NCBI RefSeq assembly: GCF_024228675.1
Contig: NZ_CP100461.1
Span: 1,178,001-1,242,000 of the forward strand
Source of the DNA: Salinigranum marinum
GTDB taxonomy: Archaea > Halobacteriota > Halobacteria > Halobacteriales > Haloferacaceae
DNA: 64,000 nucleotides
Direction of reading: 5' to 3'
Shown: in pieces, positions 50,733-59,878 of the stretch
Layout: each line of letters begins with the position of its first letter
Numbering within the stretch: the first letter of the stretch is position 1
The notes under the pieces: generated by a model
Told to the model about the DNA's origin: nothing
Databases searched by the model: none
The model's input: only the letters and a program-made list of their open reading frames with translations
Program-made: the position numbers and the translations under genes

Positions 50733-51518
50733 ATGCTCAGCGGGGTGATCCTTGACGTCGACGGAACCGTGGTGCGTGGCGACGAGCCGATTCCGGGCGC
50801 GCGGGCGGGGCTCGACTGGATCGACGAGTCGGGCCTCAGGCGACTGTTCGTCTCGAACAACCCGACGAAAGCGCCCGAGGCGTACGAACCGCGCTTTGCC
50901 CGCGCGGGCTTCGACGTCTCGGCCGACGAGGTCGTCACGGCCGCCACCGTCACCAGTACATATCTCGCCGCCGAACACGACGGGGACCGACACTACGTCG
51001 TCGGCGAGGACGGACTGCGGGAGATCCTGCGGACGACGGGCGTCGACCTCGTGGACGACCCCGCGGCGGCGTCGGTGCTCGTCGCCTCGATCGACCGCGA
51101 GTTCGACTACGACGACCTCCGAGTCGCGATGCAGGTGCTCCGGAACGAGTCGGTCGCGTTCGTCGGCACGGACCCCGACATGGTCATTCCCGCCGCCGAG
51201 GGTGACGTGCCGGGATCCGGCGCGGTCATCCACGCCATCGCAGGCGTCGCCGGCCGCGACCCCGACATCGTGCTCGGGAAACCCTCCCGCACCGCCCGGG
51301 AACTCGTCCAGTCGCGCCTCGGCCTCCCCCCCGAGGAGTGTCTCGTCGTCGGTGACCGCCTCGACACGGACATCGCCATGGGTGCGGCGGCCGGCATGAC
51401 GACCGCGCTCGTCACCACGGGCGTGACCGACGCGGCGACGACTCCGGCGTCGGAGATCGAAGCCGACTACGTCGTCGACTCGCTCGCCGAACTCGCCGAG
51501 ATCGACGCACTGAACTGA
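50733..51518 (+). CDS. HAD-superfamily IIA (NagD-like) phosphatase, 261 aa
   Basis: Motif I ILDVDGTVVRG with both Asp, motif II FVSNNPTKAPE, motif III LGKPSRTARE and motif IV VVGDRLDTDIAMGAAAGM. The C2-type cap between I and III is typical of NagD/p-nitrophenyl phosphatase-like enzymes. Substrate unknown. ATG at 50733, close to an in-frame GTG at 50730. Confidence 0.95.
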   Translation: MLSGVILDVDGTVVRGDEPIPGARAGLDWIDESGLRRLFVSNNPTKAPEAYEPRFARAGFDVSADEVVTAATVTSTYLAAEHDGDRHYVVGEDGLREILRTTGVDLVDDPAAASVLVASIDREFDYDDLRVAMQVLRNESVAFVGTDPDMVIPAAEGDVPGSGAVIHAIAGVAGRDPDIVLGKPSRTARELVQSRLGLPPEECLVVGDRLDTDIAMGAAAGMTTALVTTGVTDAATTPASEIEADYVVDSLAELAEIDALN

Positions 51519-51567
51519 GACTGTCACGGCCGCGATGATCCATGAGGCGTGTTACCGTCTAACGAAG

Positions 51568-51576
51568 ATTTATATA
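51568..51576 (+). promoter_or_regulatory. TATA box of the 45-aa protein gene
   Basis: ATTTATATA ends 23 bases before the ATG at 51600; the transcript should be leaderless. Confidence 0.75.
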
Positions 51577-51599
51577 GATGCCGCGTGCTACTGGTAGAC

Positions 51600-51737
51600 A
51601 TGGAACCAGACGAAGAACGGAACAGCCCGTACGTCTTCCGCGAGGAGCACGAATCGCCCCCGTCACACGACCCCGAAGAGCGCGAGGTCGTCATCGTCGA
51701 CGGTCGGGCGATGAGTTACCGGATGTACCGACGGTAG
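51600..51737 (+). CDS. Small acidic protein, 45 aa
   Basis: MEPDEERNSPYVFREEHESP followed by an Asp/Glu-rich stretch and VVIVDGRAMSYRMYRR. A clear TATA box and a T-run after the stop mark it as a transcription unit. No known motif; likely a haloarchaeal small protein. Confidence 0.75.
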   Translation: MEPDEERNSPYVFREEHESPPSHDPEEREVVIVDGRAMSYRMYRR

Positions 51738-51743
51738 TCCCGC

Positions 51744-51748
51744 TTTTT
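51744..51748 (+). terminator. T-run after the 45-aa protein
   Basis: TTTTT begins 7 bases after the stop at 51737; archaeal termination commonly uses such runs. Confidence 0.4.
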
Positions 51749-51837
51749 CGTGACTCCGCCGTGAGCCGCGGCTCTCGGGTGTCGGTGTCGGAGAACGTCG
51801 AGCGAGCACCGCGCAAACGCCGCCGGATGCGCCCCGC

Positions 51838-52245
51838 TTACGCGTCGATCTCGACGCCGCCGTGGACCGTAACGTCGGCGTAGAGGTCCTCTCGGAGCGC
51901 CGCGTGGACGTGGCAGATCCCCTCGGCGCGCTCCGTGATGTCGGCGAGCGTCTCGTCGTCGAGGTCGGCCTCGACGTAGATGTCGAACCGGATCCCGGAG
52001 AGGTCATCGCCGTCGTCGAGGTCGGCCTCGGCGTCGATCTGGATCGCTCCGAGGTCGTCGTGGCCCGTCTGCTGGCCGCCGACGCGGAACGCGGGCAGGA
52101 AGCACGCCGCGTAGTCCGCGACCAGCACCTGGTTCGGGTTCGGGCCGGTCTCGTTGGTCGCGTCGATGTCGATCGTGTAGTCGCCGACCTGGCTCTTCGA
52201 AGCGAAGCCGTCCGTACTGAGCGTGTGAGTCTGAATATCTGCCAT
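51838..52245 (-). CDS. OsmC family protein, 135 aa
   Basis: OsmC/Ohr fold with two cysteines in the expected places: AACFLPAFRV and GICHVHAAL. The region NQVLVADYAACFLPAF matches the family's buried helix. Acts as a peroxide or organic-hydroperoxide reductase in relatives. It differs strongly from the neighbouring paralogue at 52356, with the same strand. Confidence 0.85.
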   Translation of the reverse strand: MADIQTHTLSTDGFASKSQVGDYTIDIDATNETGPNPNQVLVADYAACFLPAFRVGGQQTGHDDLGAIQIDAEADLDDGDDLSGIRFDIYVEADLDDETLADITERAEGICHVHAALREDLYADVTVHGGVEIDA

Positions 52246-52355
52246 GCAATCATAATCGGAGGGCCACGGCGTCATAAAAGCTGATGACTCGGGCCGACCG
52301 CGCGCACGACCTGGGATCGACTGCGCACCGACCGCGACGTCTCCGTCGCGCCGGA

Positions 52356-52775
52356 TCAGACCAGCGTCGCGTCGAGTGTGATCTCAGCGCCGGCGAGCAC
52401 CCGCGACACCGGACAGTTCTCCTTCGCCCCCTCTGCGTACTCCATGAACGTCGCCTCGTCCATCCCGGGGATCGACGCCTCGACCACGAGTTCGATCGTG
52501 TCGATCGTGAGGCTCTCCATGTCGAGATGGACGTTCGCCGTCGCGTGGACGCGTTCGGGGTCGTGGCCCTCCGAGGCGAGGTCGTTCGACAGCGCCATGG
52601 CGTAACAGCCCGCGTGGGCGGCCGCGATGAGTTCCTCGGGGTTCGTCCCCTCGCCGTCTTCGAACCGCGAGAGGAACGAGTACGACCCCTCGTACGCGCC
52701 GCTCCCGAGCGCCATCGTCCCCTCTCCGTTCTTCAGGTCACCTTCCCACGTCGCTTCCGAGCTTCTAATTGGCAT
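52356..52775 (-). CDS. OsmC family peroxiredoxin-like protein, 139 aa
   Basis: Canonical OsmC: EATWEGDLKNGEGTMALGSG at the start, GTNPEELIAAAHAGCYAMAL with the first Cys, and EGAKENCPVSRVLAG with the second. It should detoxify organic hydroperoxides. It lies upstream of the other OsmC gene on the same strand with a 110-base gap. The ATG at 52775 is preferred over the longer Arg-rich frame. Confidence 0.92.
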   Translation of the reverse strand: MPIRSSEATWEGDLKNGEGTMALGSGAYEGSYSFLSRFEDGEGTNPEELIAAAHAGCYAMALSNDLASEGHDPERVHATANVHLDMESLTIDTIELVVEASIPGMDEATFMEYAEGAKENCPVSRVLAGAEITLDATLV

Positions 52776-52948
52776 ACGGGTGATAACTCTCGCCGCGACC
52801 TGATAAAGACTCCCCCAAACGCGGCGGTCGCCCCGGGGGGAGAGCCGCCTGCCATGAGAGTTAGGTGGACCGAGTCCTGAGCGTCGACCGAACCGTCGCC
52901 GGGGTCGACCCGCGGCCCGTCGACCGCGGCCGCCGGCAGTCCACACCG

Positions 52949-53548
52949 ATGACCGACGACCCCGACGACCCCCTCGCCCGGACGGTGCTCGACGGGACGG
53001 CGTTCCACAGGCAACGCCTCGCGGTCGGGATCACCAACCTCTCACAGCGGCGAAAGCTCGCCGCGTTCGCGCTGACTGCCGGCGTACTGTCGCTGCTGCT
53101 CCCGATCGGGCTGACGCTCCCACCGGCCGTCCGCGACGGCTTCCTCGGCGGCGCGCCGCTCTCGGCGTCGCCGGCCATCTTGATCGTCGCGGTGTTCGGG
53201 CTCGCCGCCGAACTCGCCGCCGGCGTCGCCGTCGCCCTCGTCGCCGCCCGCGCCCGCGACGCGGCGCTCACGGAGCGCGAGGCGCTTCACCTGGTCGCCG
53301 TCGACAACGTCGCGACGATGGTCGGCCTCGGCGTCGGCGCGTTCGCCGTGGCCGCCGCGCTCTGTGGGTTCGGGCTCGGCTACGCCGGCGTCGAGGCCGT
53401 CCGGGCGTTCGCGTCGCCGGCCAACGGCGTCGCCGGACCGTACACGACCCTCGCGTGGGTACCCACCGTCGGCACCGTCGGCGCGATCGCGGCCGGCGTC
53501 GCGGTCGTCCTCGGACTGTTCAGCGTGGCCGTCGGGGCGGAGTCGTAG
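52949..53548 (+). CDS. Four-helix membrane protein, 199 aa
   Basis: ATG at 52949 (MTDDPDDPLARTVLDGTAFH). Hydrophobic segments follow: LAAFALTAGVLSLLLPIGLT, PAILIVAVFGLAAELAAGVA, ATMVGLGVGAFAVAAALCGF and PTVGTVGAIAAGVAVVLGLF. No family recognised. It stops about 125 bases before the PKD surface-protein gene. Confidence 0.75.
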   Translation: MTDDPDDPLARTVLDGTAFHRQRLAVGITNLSQRRKLAAFALTAGVLSLLLPIGLTLPPAVRDGFLGGAPLSASPAILIVAVFGLAAELAAGVAVALVAARARDAALTEREALHLVAVDNVATMVGLGVGAFAVAAALCGFGLGYAGVEAVRAFASPANGVAGPYTTLAWVPTVGTVGAIAAGVAVVLGLFSVAVGAES

Positions 53549-53662
53549 CGCGGCGGACGCGCTCTCCCCCGTCGAGTATCACGAGAGATACTGTCGACTA
53601 CGGCTTTTTGTAACCCTCCGCTGTCTCAACGGGCAGGAGCGATACATGTCCACAGACCATCG

Positions 53663-53667
53663 GGAGG
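53663..53667 (+). promoter_or_regulatory. Shine-Dalgarno element of the PKD surface protein
   Basis: GGAGG with 7 bases to the GTG at 53675 supports that start. A T-rich GGCTTTTTGTAACC at about 53601-53614 is a plausible upstream promoter element or terminator of the previous gene. Confidence 0.55.
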
Positions 53668-53674
53668 GAACCGA

Positions 53675-56600
53675 GTGATTGGACCGAGGCTCGGAAGCGT
53701 ACGCGGGGTCGTCGTCGTGGTCGTCCTCGCGGTCGTGGTCGTCCTCGCGGTCGTCTTCGCCGCGGTCCCGCTCTACGGACCGATCGGGATCGCGAGCGGT
53801 GCCACCTGTACGACGGTCTCCGAGGCGACGGTCATCACGGAGCCCGGCTGTTACGTGGTGGGCGGCGACGTCGACGAACACGAGGACGGCGACTACATCA
53901 CGGTCGAGGCGAGCGACGTGGTCGTCGACGGCGACGGTCGCACGCTCGACGGCGAGGGGAACAACAACGCGGTCCACGTCGACGGCTCGTACACCAACGT
54001 CACCGTGCGGGATCTCACGGTCCGGGACTGGGACCGCGGCGTCTTCTTCAAGGACGTCACCGATGGGGTCGTCCGGAACGTCGAGGGCACGGGTAACAAA
54101 CACGCCGTCGAGTTCGACACGACGGCGTCGTCGACGGTCGACGGCGTCACCGCGTCGTCCAACGCCGAGTACGGGCTCTACCTGAAGGACGCGACCGGGT
54201 CGACCGTGGTCGACAGCACGGCGACGGGCAACGGTCGTCACGGGCTGTTCGTCGACGGGGGCGACGCGTCGGTAACCCGGATCACGGCGGACAGCAACAC
54301 CGAACACGGCGTTCACCTCAAGGCGGCCGACGGATCGACCGTCCGGTCGGCGACCGCGACGGGCAACAGCCTGCACGGCGTCTCCGTCGAGGACGTCGCC
54401 GACGGCGTCGTCGCCGACGCGACGGCCGACGACAACGGTGACGCCGGCTTCAGGGTCCACCACAGCGACCGCACCGTCGTAACGAACGTCACCGCCGACG
54501 GCAACGCACACGGCGTCCACCTCTCCTCGGCGACGACGACGCTGAACGACAGCACGCTCACCGCGAACACGGAGGGGGTCCGGCTCCAGAAACACGTCCA
54601 CACGGTGGCGAACGTCACGGTCGCATCGAGCACCGACTACGGGTTCTACCTCGATGAACCGGACAACAACGTCGTCAACGGGAGCCGGATCAACGACAGC
54701 GGCGTCGCCGGGATCTACTTCCCCGACGACAAGCCCGAGGACAACCTCTTCTACGACAACTACCTCAACAACTCGGACAACGTCCGGTTCGCCGACGATG
54801 TCCCCCCGACCGACTGGCACGTCTCTCGACGGACCGGAACGAACGTCGTCGGCGGGTCGCTCGTCGGCGGCAACTACTGGGCCGCCCCCGACGGGTCGGG
54901 GGCGAGCCAGATGTACGACAACGCCGACGGCGACGCGTTCCTCGACACGTCCTACACCGTCGCGGCGGGGACGACTGACGACCTCGCGCTCACCGACGTG
55001 ACCACCGCGTTCGACGTGACGCCGTCGCCGGTCGACTTCGGCACCGTCGGGTTCGGATCGACCACGACGCGGTCACTCCACGTCGAGAGCCGCGTTTCGG
55101 GCGACGTCACGGTCGAGGCGTTCGATCTCGCCGGCGACACCACCTCCGTCTCGGTGTCGAGCGACCCCTCGCCCGTCACGCTCTCGACGGGCGAGGCGAC
55201 GACCGTCGACGTGACCCTCGCACCCGCGACCAGCGGGTCGCTCTCGGCGACGCTCACGACGAACGCGGCCACCGACGCCTTCGACACGGAGACGGCGCTC
55301 ACGGCGACGGTCACCGACGACGAGTCGCCCACGGCGGCCACGGGAGCGGACGCGACGGTCGACGAGGACACGCCGGTGGCGTTCGACGGCTCGGGCTCGG
55401 ACGACAACGTCGCCGTCGCCTCGTACGCCTGGGCGTTCGGTGACGGGGCGACGGCGACCGGCCCGACGCCGTCACACACGTACGACGACCCCGGGACGTA
55501 CACCGCGACGCTCACCGTGACCGACACCGCCGGCAACACGGACACGGCCACGCGGGAACTGACCGTCGCGGACGCGACCGCGCCGGCCGCGGAGGCCGGG
55601 TCGAACCGGACGGTCCACGTCGACGAACCGCTCTCGTTCGACGGCTCGGGTTCGACCGACAACGTCGGCGTCGACACGTACTCCTGGACGTTCGGCGACA
55701 GCACCGGCGACTCGGGCGAGACCGTGTCGCACACGTACACGACGAAGGCGACGTACACCGTGACGCTCACGGCGGCGGACGCGGCCGGCAACACGGACAC
55801 CGACACCGCCACGATCGAGGTCGTCGACACGACGTCGCCGATCGCCAGACCCGGCCCCGACCGGACGGTCGACGAGGACACGCCGGTGACGTTCGACGGC
55901 TCGGCCTCGACCGACACGGGGAGCATCGTCTCGTACTCGTGGGAGTTCGGCACCGGCGACACCGCGACCGGGGAGTCGACGACTTACACGTTCAGCGATC
56001 CCGGGACGTACGCCGTGACGCTCACCGTCGAGGACGACGGGAACAACGAGGCGTCGAACGAGACGCTCGTCACGGTCCGGGACGTGACTCCGCCGACGGT
56101 GGACGCAGGGACGGACACGACCGCCGAGGAGGACACGGCGGTGTCGTTCACCCCCGCGACCGCGACGGACAACGTGGGCGTCGCCTCGTACACCTGGACG
56201 TTCGGCGACGGCAACACCTCCAGCGCCGCGAGCCCGAGCCACACGTACGCGACGCCGGGCACGTACACCGCGACACTCACCGCGACCGACGCCGCCGGCA
56301 ACACGGCGTCCGACACCCGGATCGTGACCGTGACGGACGTGACCCCGCCCACCGCGACGGCCGGTCCGGCGCGAACCGTCTCGGTCGGCGACCCCGTCTC
56401 GCTCGACGGGTCGGCCTCGACCGACAACCGCGGCGTCGACGCGTACGACTGGAGCCTCGGCGACGGTTCGACGGCGAGCGGCGCGACCCCGTCGCACACG
56501 TACGCGACGCCGGGGACGTACACCGCGACGCTCACCGCGACCGATGAGGCCGGCAACGCGGACACCGACTCCACGACGGTGTACGTCTCGGACACGACCG

Positions 56601-57895
56601 ATCCGGTGCCCGACGCCGGCGGTGATCGGACCGTGCCCGTCGGCGACCCGGTCACCCTCGACGCGACCGCCTCGACGGACGACGTCGGCATCGACTCGTA
56701 CATGTGGGACGTCGACGGCACGGCACGGCTGGAGGGGGGCACGGCGACCGAGACGTTCGACACCCCCGGGACGTACGCCGTGACGCTCACCGTGCGGGAC
56801 GCCGCCGGGAACCGCGCGTCCGAGAGCGTCCGCATCACCGCCGAGGCCGACTCGACGGCCGGTGGCGGGGGCGGGGGGAGCGGTGCCGGATCGGCCCCGG
56901 CACCGTCGACGCCCGGCGCGACCACGCCGGCACCGACGAGCACCCCCGAGGCGACGACGCCCGACCCCGCGCCCACGGTCCGGACCGCGGAGACGGCCGT
57001 GACCGCGGGCGACCCCGTCTCGGTCGCGTTCGACGGCGACGACGGCGAGGCCGACGCCCCCGACGCGACCGTCGGCGTTACCGGCATCGGCTTTACCCCG
57101 TCGGTGAGCGAGACGGTCTCGCTCCGCGTCACGACCGGACGGGGACTCGACGGCTCGCCCGCGTTCGACCGGGACGACAACACCGACCTGCTCTCGAACG
57201 TCAGGGTCGACCACTCGATCGACAACGCCGACGTGACGGACGTCTCGGTCGGTTTCCGCGTCTCGAAGGCGCGGCTCGCCGACCGCGGCGTGGCCGCCGA
57301 GGAAGTCGCGCTCTACCGCTATCAGGACGGTGCGTGGGCCGAGTTACCGACGACGGTCGTCGCCGAGGGCGACGACGCCGTTCGTTTCCGCGCGTCGTCG
57401 CCGGGACTCTCCGAGTTCGCCGTCGGCGCGAAACAGCCGAACTTCGAGCTCCGGACGGTCAGAGTCGCCGTCGACGAGATCCGGGTGGGCGACAGCCTCC
57501 AGGTGTTCGTCCGGATCACCAACGACGGCGGGGCCGACGGCGCGTTCGTCGCGAACCTCGTCATCGACGACGCGGTCGTCGACAGCCGGGAGCTGACCAT
57601 CGCCGCCGGGGGTCGCCGACAGGTCCAGTTCGAGCGCCCCATCGCCGAGGCCGGCTCGTACACCGTCCGGGTGAACGACGCCGTCGCCGGCGAGGTCATC
57701 GTCACGAGCGACGGGGACGACGACCCGGCGACGACGGCCGTCGGAACCGCCGCCGACGGGTCGGCGACCGTAACCGATCCCGGTGACGGCGGCACGTCCG
57801 GCACCGGGACCCTCGGTATGGCGGGTGCCGTCGCCGCGCTCGTCGTCGTGCTGGGCGGCGGTGTCGTCGGCTACTACCGGCGGCGATCGGGCTGA
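53675..57895 (+). CDS. Large surface protein: beta-helix, six PKD repeats, PGF-pre-PGF-like domain, CARDB-like domain, C-terminal helix
   Basis: 1,406 residues. Signal/anchor helix near the N-terminus, then a NosD-like right-handed beta-helix (about 50-420). A HYDIN/choice-of-anchor-like domain (about 445-545) precedes six PKD repeats of about 85 residues (550-1058), each with a W-x-F/L-GDG core and HTY element. A Gly/Ser/Thr/Pro linker, a PGF-pre-PGF-like domain (about 1172-1252), a CARDB-like domain (VRITNDGGADGAF) and a final helix followed by RRRSG complete it. No PGF tripeptide is present before the last helix. Likely cell-surface binding or adhesion. Confidence 0.9.
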   Translation: MIGPRLGSVRGVVVVVVLAVVVVLAVVFAAVPLYGPIGIASGATCTTVSEATVITEPGCYVVGGDVDEHEDGDYITVEASDVVVDGDGRTLDGEGNNNAVHVDGSYTNVTVRDLTVRDWDRGVFFKDVTDGVVRNVEGTGNKHAVEFDTTASSTVDGVTASSNAEYGLYLKDATGSTVVDSTATGNGRHGLFVDGGDASVTRITADSNTEHGVHLKAADGSTVRSATATGNSLHGVSVEDVADGVVADATADDNGDAGFRVHHSDRTVVTNVTADGNAHGVHLSSATTTLNDSTLTANTEGVRLQKHVHTVANVTVASSTDYGFYLDEPDNNVVNGSRINDSGVAGIYFPDDKPEDNLFYDNYLNNSDNVRFADDVPPTDWHVSRRTGTNVVGGSLVGGNYWAAPDGSGASQMYDNADGDAFLDTSYTVAAGTTDDLALTDVTTAFDVTPSPVDFGTVGFGSTTTRSLHVESRVSGDVTVEAFDLAGDTTSVSVSSDPSPVTLSTGEATTVDVTLAPATSGSLSATLTTNAATDAFDTETALTATVTDDESPTAATGADATVDEDTPVAFDGSGSDDNVAVASYAWAFGDGATATGPTPSHTYDDPGTYTATLTVTDTAGNTDTATRELTVADATAPAAEAGSNRTVHVDEPLSFDGSGSTDNVGVDTYSWTFGDSTGDSGETVSHTYTTKATYTVTLTAADAAGNTDTDTATIEVVDTTSPIARPGPDRTVDEDTPVTFDGSASTDTGSIVSYSWEFGTGDTATGESTTYTFSDPGTYAVTLTVEDDGNNEASNETLVTVRDVTPPTVDAGTDTTAEEDTAVSFTPATATDNVGVASYTWTFGDGNTSSAASPSHTYATPGTYTATLTATDAAGNTASDTRIVTVTDVTPPTATAGPARTVSVGDPVSLDGSASTDNRGVDAYDWSLGDGSTASGATPSHTYATPGTYTATLTATDEAGNADTDSTTVYVSDTTDPVPDAGGDRTVPVGDPVTLDATASTDDVGIDSYMWDVDGTARLEGGTATETFDTPGTYAVTLTVRDAAGNRASESVRITAEADSTAGGGGGGSGAGSAPAPSTPGATTPAPTSTPEATTPDPAPTVRTAETAVTAGDPVSVAFDGDDGEADAPDATVGVTGIGFTPSVSETVSLRVTTGRGLDGSPAFDRDDNTDLLSNVRVDHSIDNADVTDVSVGFRVSKARLADRGVAAEEVALYRYQDGAWAELPTTVVAEGDDAVRFRASSPGLSEFAVGAKQPNFELRTVRVAVDEIRVGDSLQVFVRITNDGGADGAFVANLVIDDAVVDSRELTIAAGGRRQVQFERPIAEAGSYTVRVNDAVAGEVIVTSDGDDDPATTAVGTAADGSATVTDPGDGGTSGTGTLGMAGAVAALVVVLGGGVVGYYRRRSG
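55322..56850. repeat. Six tandem ~255-bp PKD repeats in the surface-protein gene
   Basis: Units begin near 55322, 55574, 55829, 56085, 56338 and 56594, a period of about 255 bases. Units 4 and 5 are closest to one another (both contain SPSHTYATPG or TPSHTYATPG), suggesting a more recent duplication. Confidence 0.8.
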
Positions 57896-57933
57896 ACCGC
57901 TCGACCGGCTCGCGTCTCACTCTTGGTCGTCAC

Positions 57934-58001
57934 GTTCGTCACGAGTCTCTCGTCACCGTCCGGTTCGTCACGAGTCCCTCATCACTGTCCGGTTCGTCTC
58001 G
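57934..58001. repeat. 29-bp tandem repeat, 2.3 copies, 3' of the PKD gene
   Basis: Units at 57934-57962 and 57963-57991 (both opening GTTCGTCACGAGT) differ at four positions; a third partial unit (GTTCGTCTCG) follows at 57992-58001. They lie between the PKD gene and the convergent histidine kinase gene. Confidence 0.8.
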
Positions 58002-58025
58002 ACCCTAACCCGGGAGCGACCCGAC

Positions 58026-59747
58026 TCACTGCGCGTCGTGGGTCGCCCGTGCGAACGACAGCGTCACGACGGTGCCGCGCGGCAGGTTGTCATCGAAGTC
58101 GAGCGTCCCGCCGGAGTGTTCGACGAGCCACCGCGAGAGCCACAGGCCGATGCCGCTGCCGTGTTCGAGCGCCGTCTCGCGGTCCCCCGTGACGACCTCC
58201 CGCTCGTAGTCTGAGATGCCGGGGCCGTTGTCGGCGACGACGATCCGAACCCGTCCGCCGTCGCCGCCGTCGGGGGCCGGGACCGGGTCGGCGTCGGTGT
58301 TCGCCCCCGACTCGGCGTCAGCGCCGTCGGCTGACGGGTCGCCGGCTCCGACCGTCACCGCCACGTCGACCCGTGGCTCGGCGGCGTCGTTGTGCTCGCA
58401 CGCGTTCTCGACGACGTTGCGGAGCGCCGTCTCGACCGCCGGGGCGACGAGCGCCGGCGCGGACGACGCGAGCGCGGTCCGGACCTCGACCGCAGGGTAC
58501 GCCGCCGACAGGTCGGCGACGACGTCGTCGACCAGCGGGACGACGTCGATCTGGCGCCGTTCGGCGGCGGAGTCGTCGAGCCCCTCGTCGATCCACTGGG
58601 CCTTCCGGCCCAGGTCGACCAGATCGCTCCCCGTCTCGTGGATCGTCTCGGCCGCGTCGACGACGACCGCACGCTCGGACTGGCTGCTGATGACGTCCGC
58701 GTAGCCGAGCACGACGTTCATGTCGTTGCGGAGGTTGTGCCTGAGGATCCGGTTCAGTACTTCGAGCCGCTGTTCGCGCTCGTTGACGGCCGCCTCGCGC
58801 GCTGCGAGCCCCGTCGAGAGCTCGTTGAACCCCTCGCCGATCTGCATCCACTCCTCGCTCGCCGTCATGTCGAGGGAGTAGCCGTGGTCGCCGTCGAGCA
58901 GCGCCGAGAAGCCGTCGAGCAGCCGCTCCGTCTGCCGGAGGTTCATCCGGTACTCCCACGTCCAGAAGCCGACGACCGCCAGCAACACCAAGAAGAGACC
59001 GACACCCTGTGCGAGCGCCAGCGACTGGAGCTGCGCGTTCAGCCGTGAGCGGTCTCGAGCGACCGTGAGCTCCCAGCCGGTCCCCTCGACGGTGGCCCTC
59101 CCGACGAGCACCTGGCTGAACCGGTCGTCGCTGTCGAGCAACACGGTGTCGTCGGCGGTGACGGTCACCCGCTGTGTCCGCGTGTCGAGCGCCGCGACCG
59201 GGTCGAGCAGCGTGTCGGTCGAGACGTAGATCGAGGCCGCGAACACGCCGTGAAGCCCGTCGTCGGTGATGATCGGCGCGCTGATGACGACGAGCGTGCG
59301 GTCCCGGGACGGGACCGACTCGGGGGCGGAGACGTACGAACTCCGCGTCGTCGCCTCCGCGAAGTACGCCTCGTCGGAGACGTTCGCCCCGAGCGTCCCT
59401 CGACGGACAGTCTCGTTGATCTGGCCGCCGAACGCCACGACAGTCCCGTTGGCCGCGACGATCTGTGCGGCGAAAAACCGGCTGTTGTTGACGACGCCCC
59501 CGACGGTTGCCTCGGCCTTCGAGAAGTTCGCCGTGGCCGGCTGTGAGGCCACGTAACCGATGTAGTCGCGGCGCTCGCGGACCTTGCTCGCGATCTGGTC
59601 CGCCGCCAGCCGCGCCGACTCGTCGACGCTCTCTTGGTTCCGTTCGAGCGTCTCCTGTTTGTACAGCTCCAGCCCACCGTAGGTGACGCTACTGAGTACC
59701 ACCGTCACGGCGAACAGGACGACGACGAACTTGGTTCTGAGCTTCAT
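58026..59747 (-). CDS. Membrane sensor histidine kinase, 573 aa
   Basis: The first membrane helix is at residues 6-28, then an extracellular sensor of about 210 residues (dCACHE/PAS-like; SDEAYFAEATTRSSYVSAPE). A second helix near 240-262 (GVGLFLVLLAVVGFWTW) and a HAMP-like segment follow. The phosphoacceptor H-box RILRHNLRND is around residue 335, then NVVENACEHND (N-box), VADNGPGISD (G1) and GSGIGLWLSRWLVE (G2) of the ATPase domain. Typical haloarchaeal kinase; no response regulator is adjacent. Confidence 0.95.
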   Translation of the reverse strand: MKLRTKFVVVLFAVTVVLSSVTYGGLELYKQETLERNQESVDESARLAADQIASKVRERRDYIGYVASQPATANFSKAEATVGGVVNNSRFFAAQIVAANGTVVAFGGQINETVRRGTLGANVSDEAYFAEATTRSSYVSAPESVPSRDRTLVVISAPIITDDGLHGVFAASIYVSTDTLLDPVAALDTRTQRVTVTADDTVLLDSDDRFSQVLVGRATVEGTGWELTVARDRSRLNAQLQSLALAQGVGLFLVLLAVVGFWTWEYRMNLRQTERLLDGFSALLDGDHGYSLDMTASEEWMQIGEGFNELSTGLAAREAAVNEREQRLEVLNRILRHNLRNDMNVVLGYADVISSQSERAVVVDAAETIHETGSDLVDLGRKAQWIDEGLDDSAAERRQIDVVPLVDDVVADLSAAYPAVEVRTALASSAPALVAPAVETALRNVVENACEHNDAAEPRVDVAVTVGAGDPSADGADAESGANTDADPVPAPDGGDGGRVRIVVADNGPGISDYEREVVTGDRETALEHGSGIGLWLSRWLVEHSGGTLDFDDNLPRGTVVTLSFARATHDAQ

Positions 59748-59878
59748 CTCTCGCGGTCGGTCCGTCGGGAGCGACGTGAGCCGCCGCTGTCACCGGTGAG
59801 AGCCGGTCGGTGTGTAAAAAGCCGCCGTCGGGAGTATCGACTGCGAGAACCGGCCGGGGTCGAGCGACGCCGACGCAG

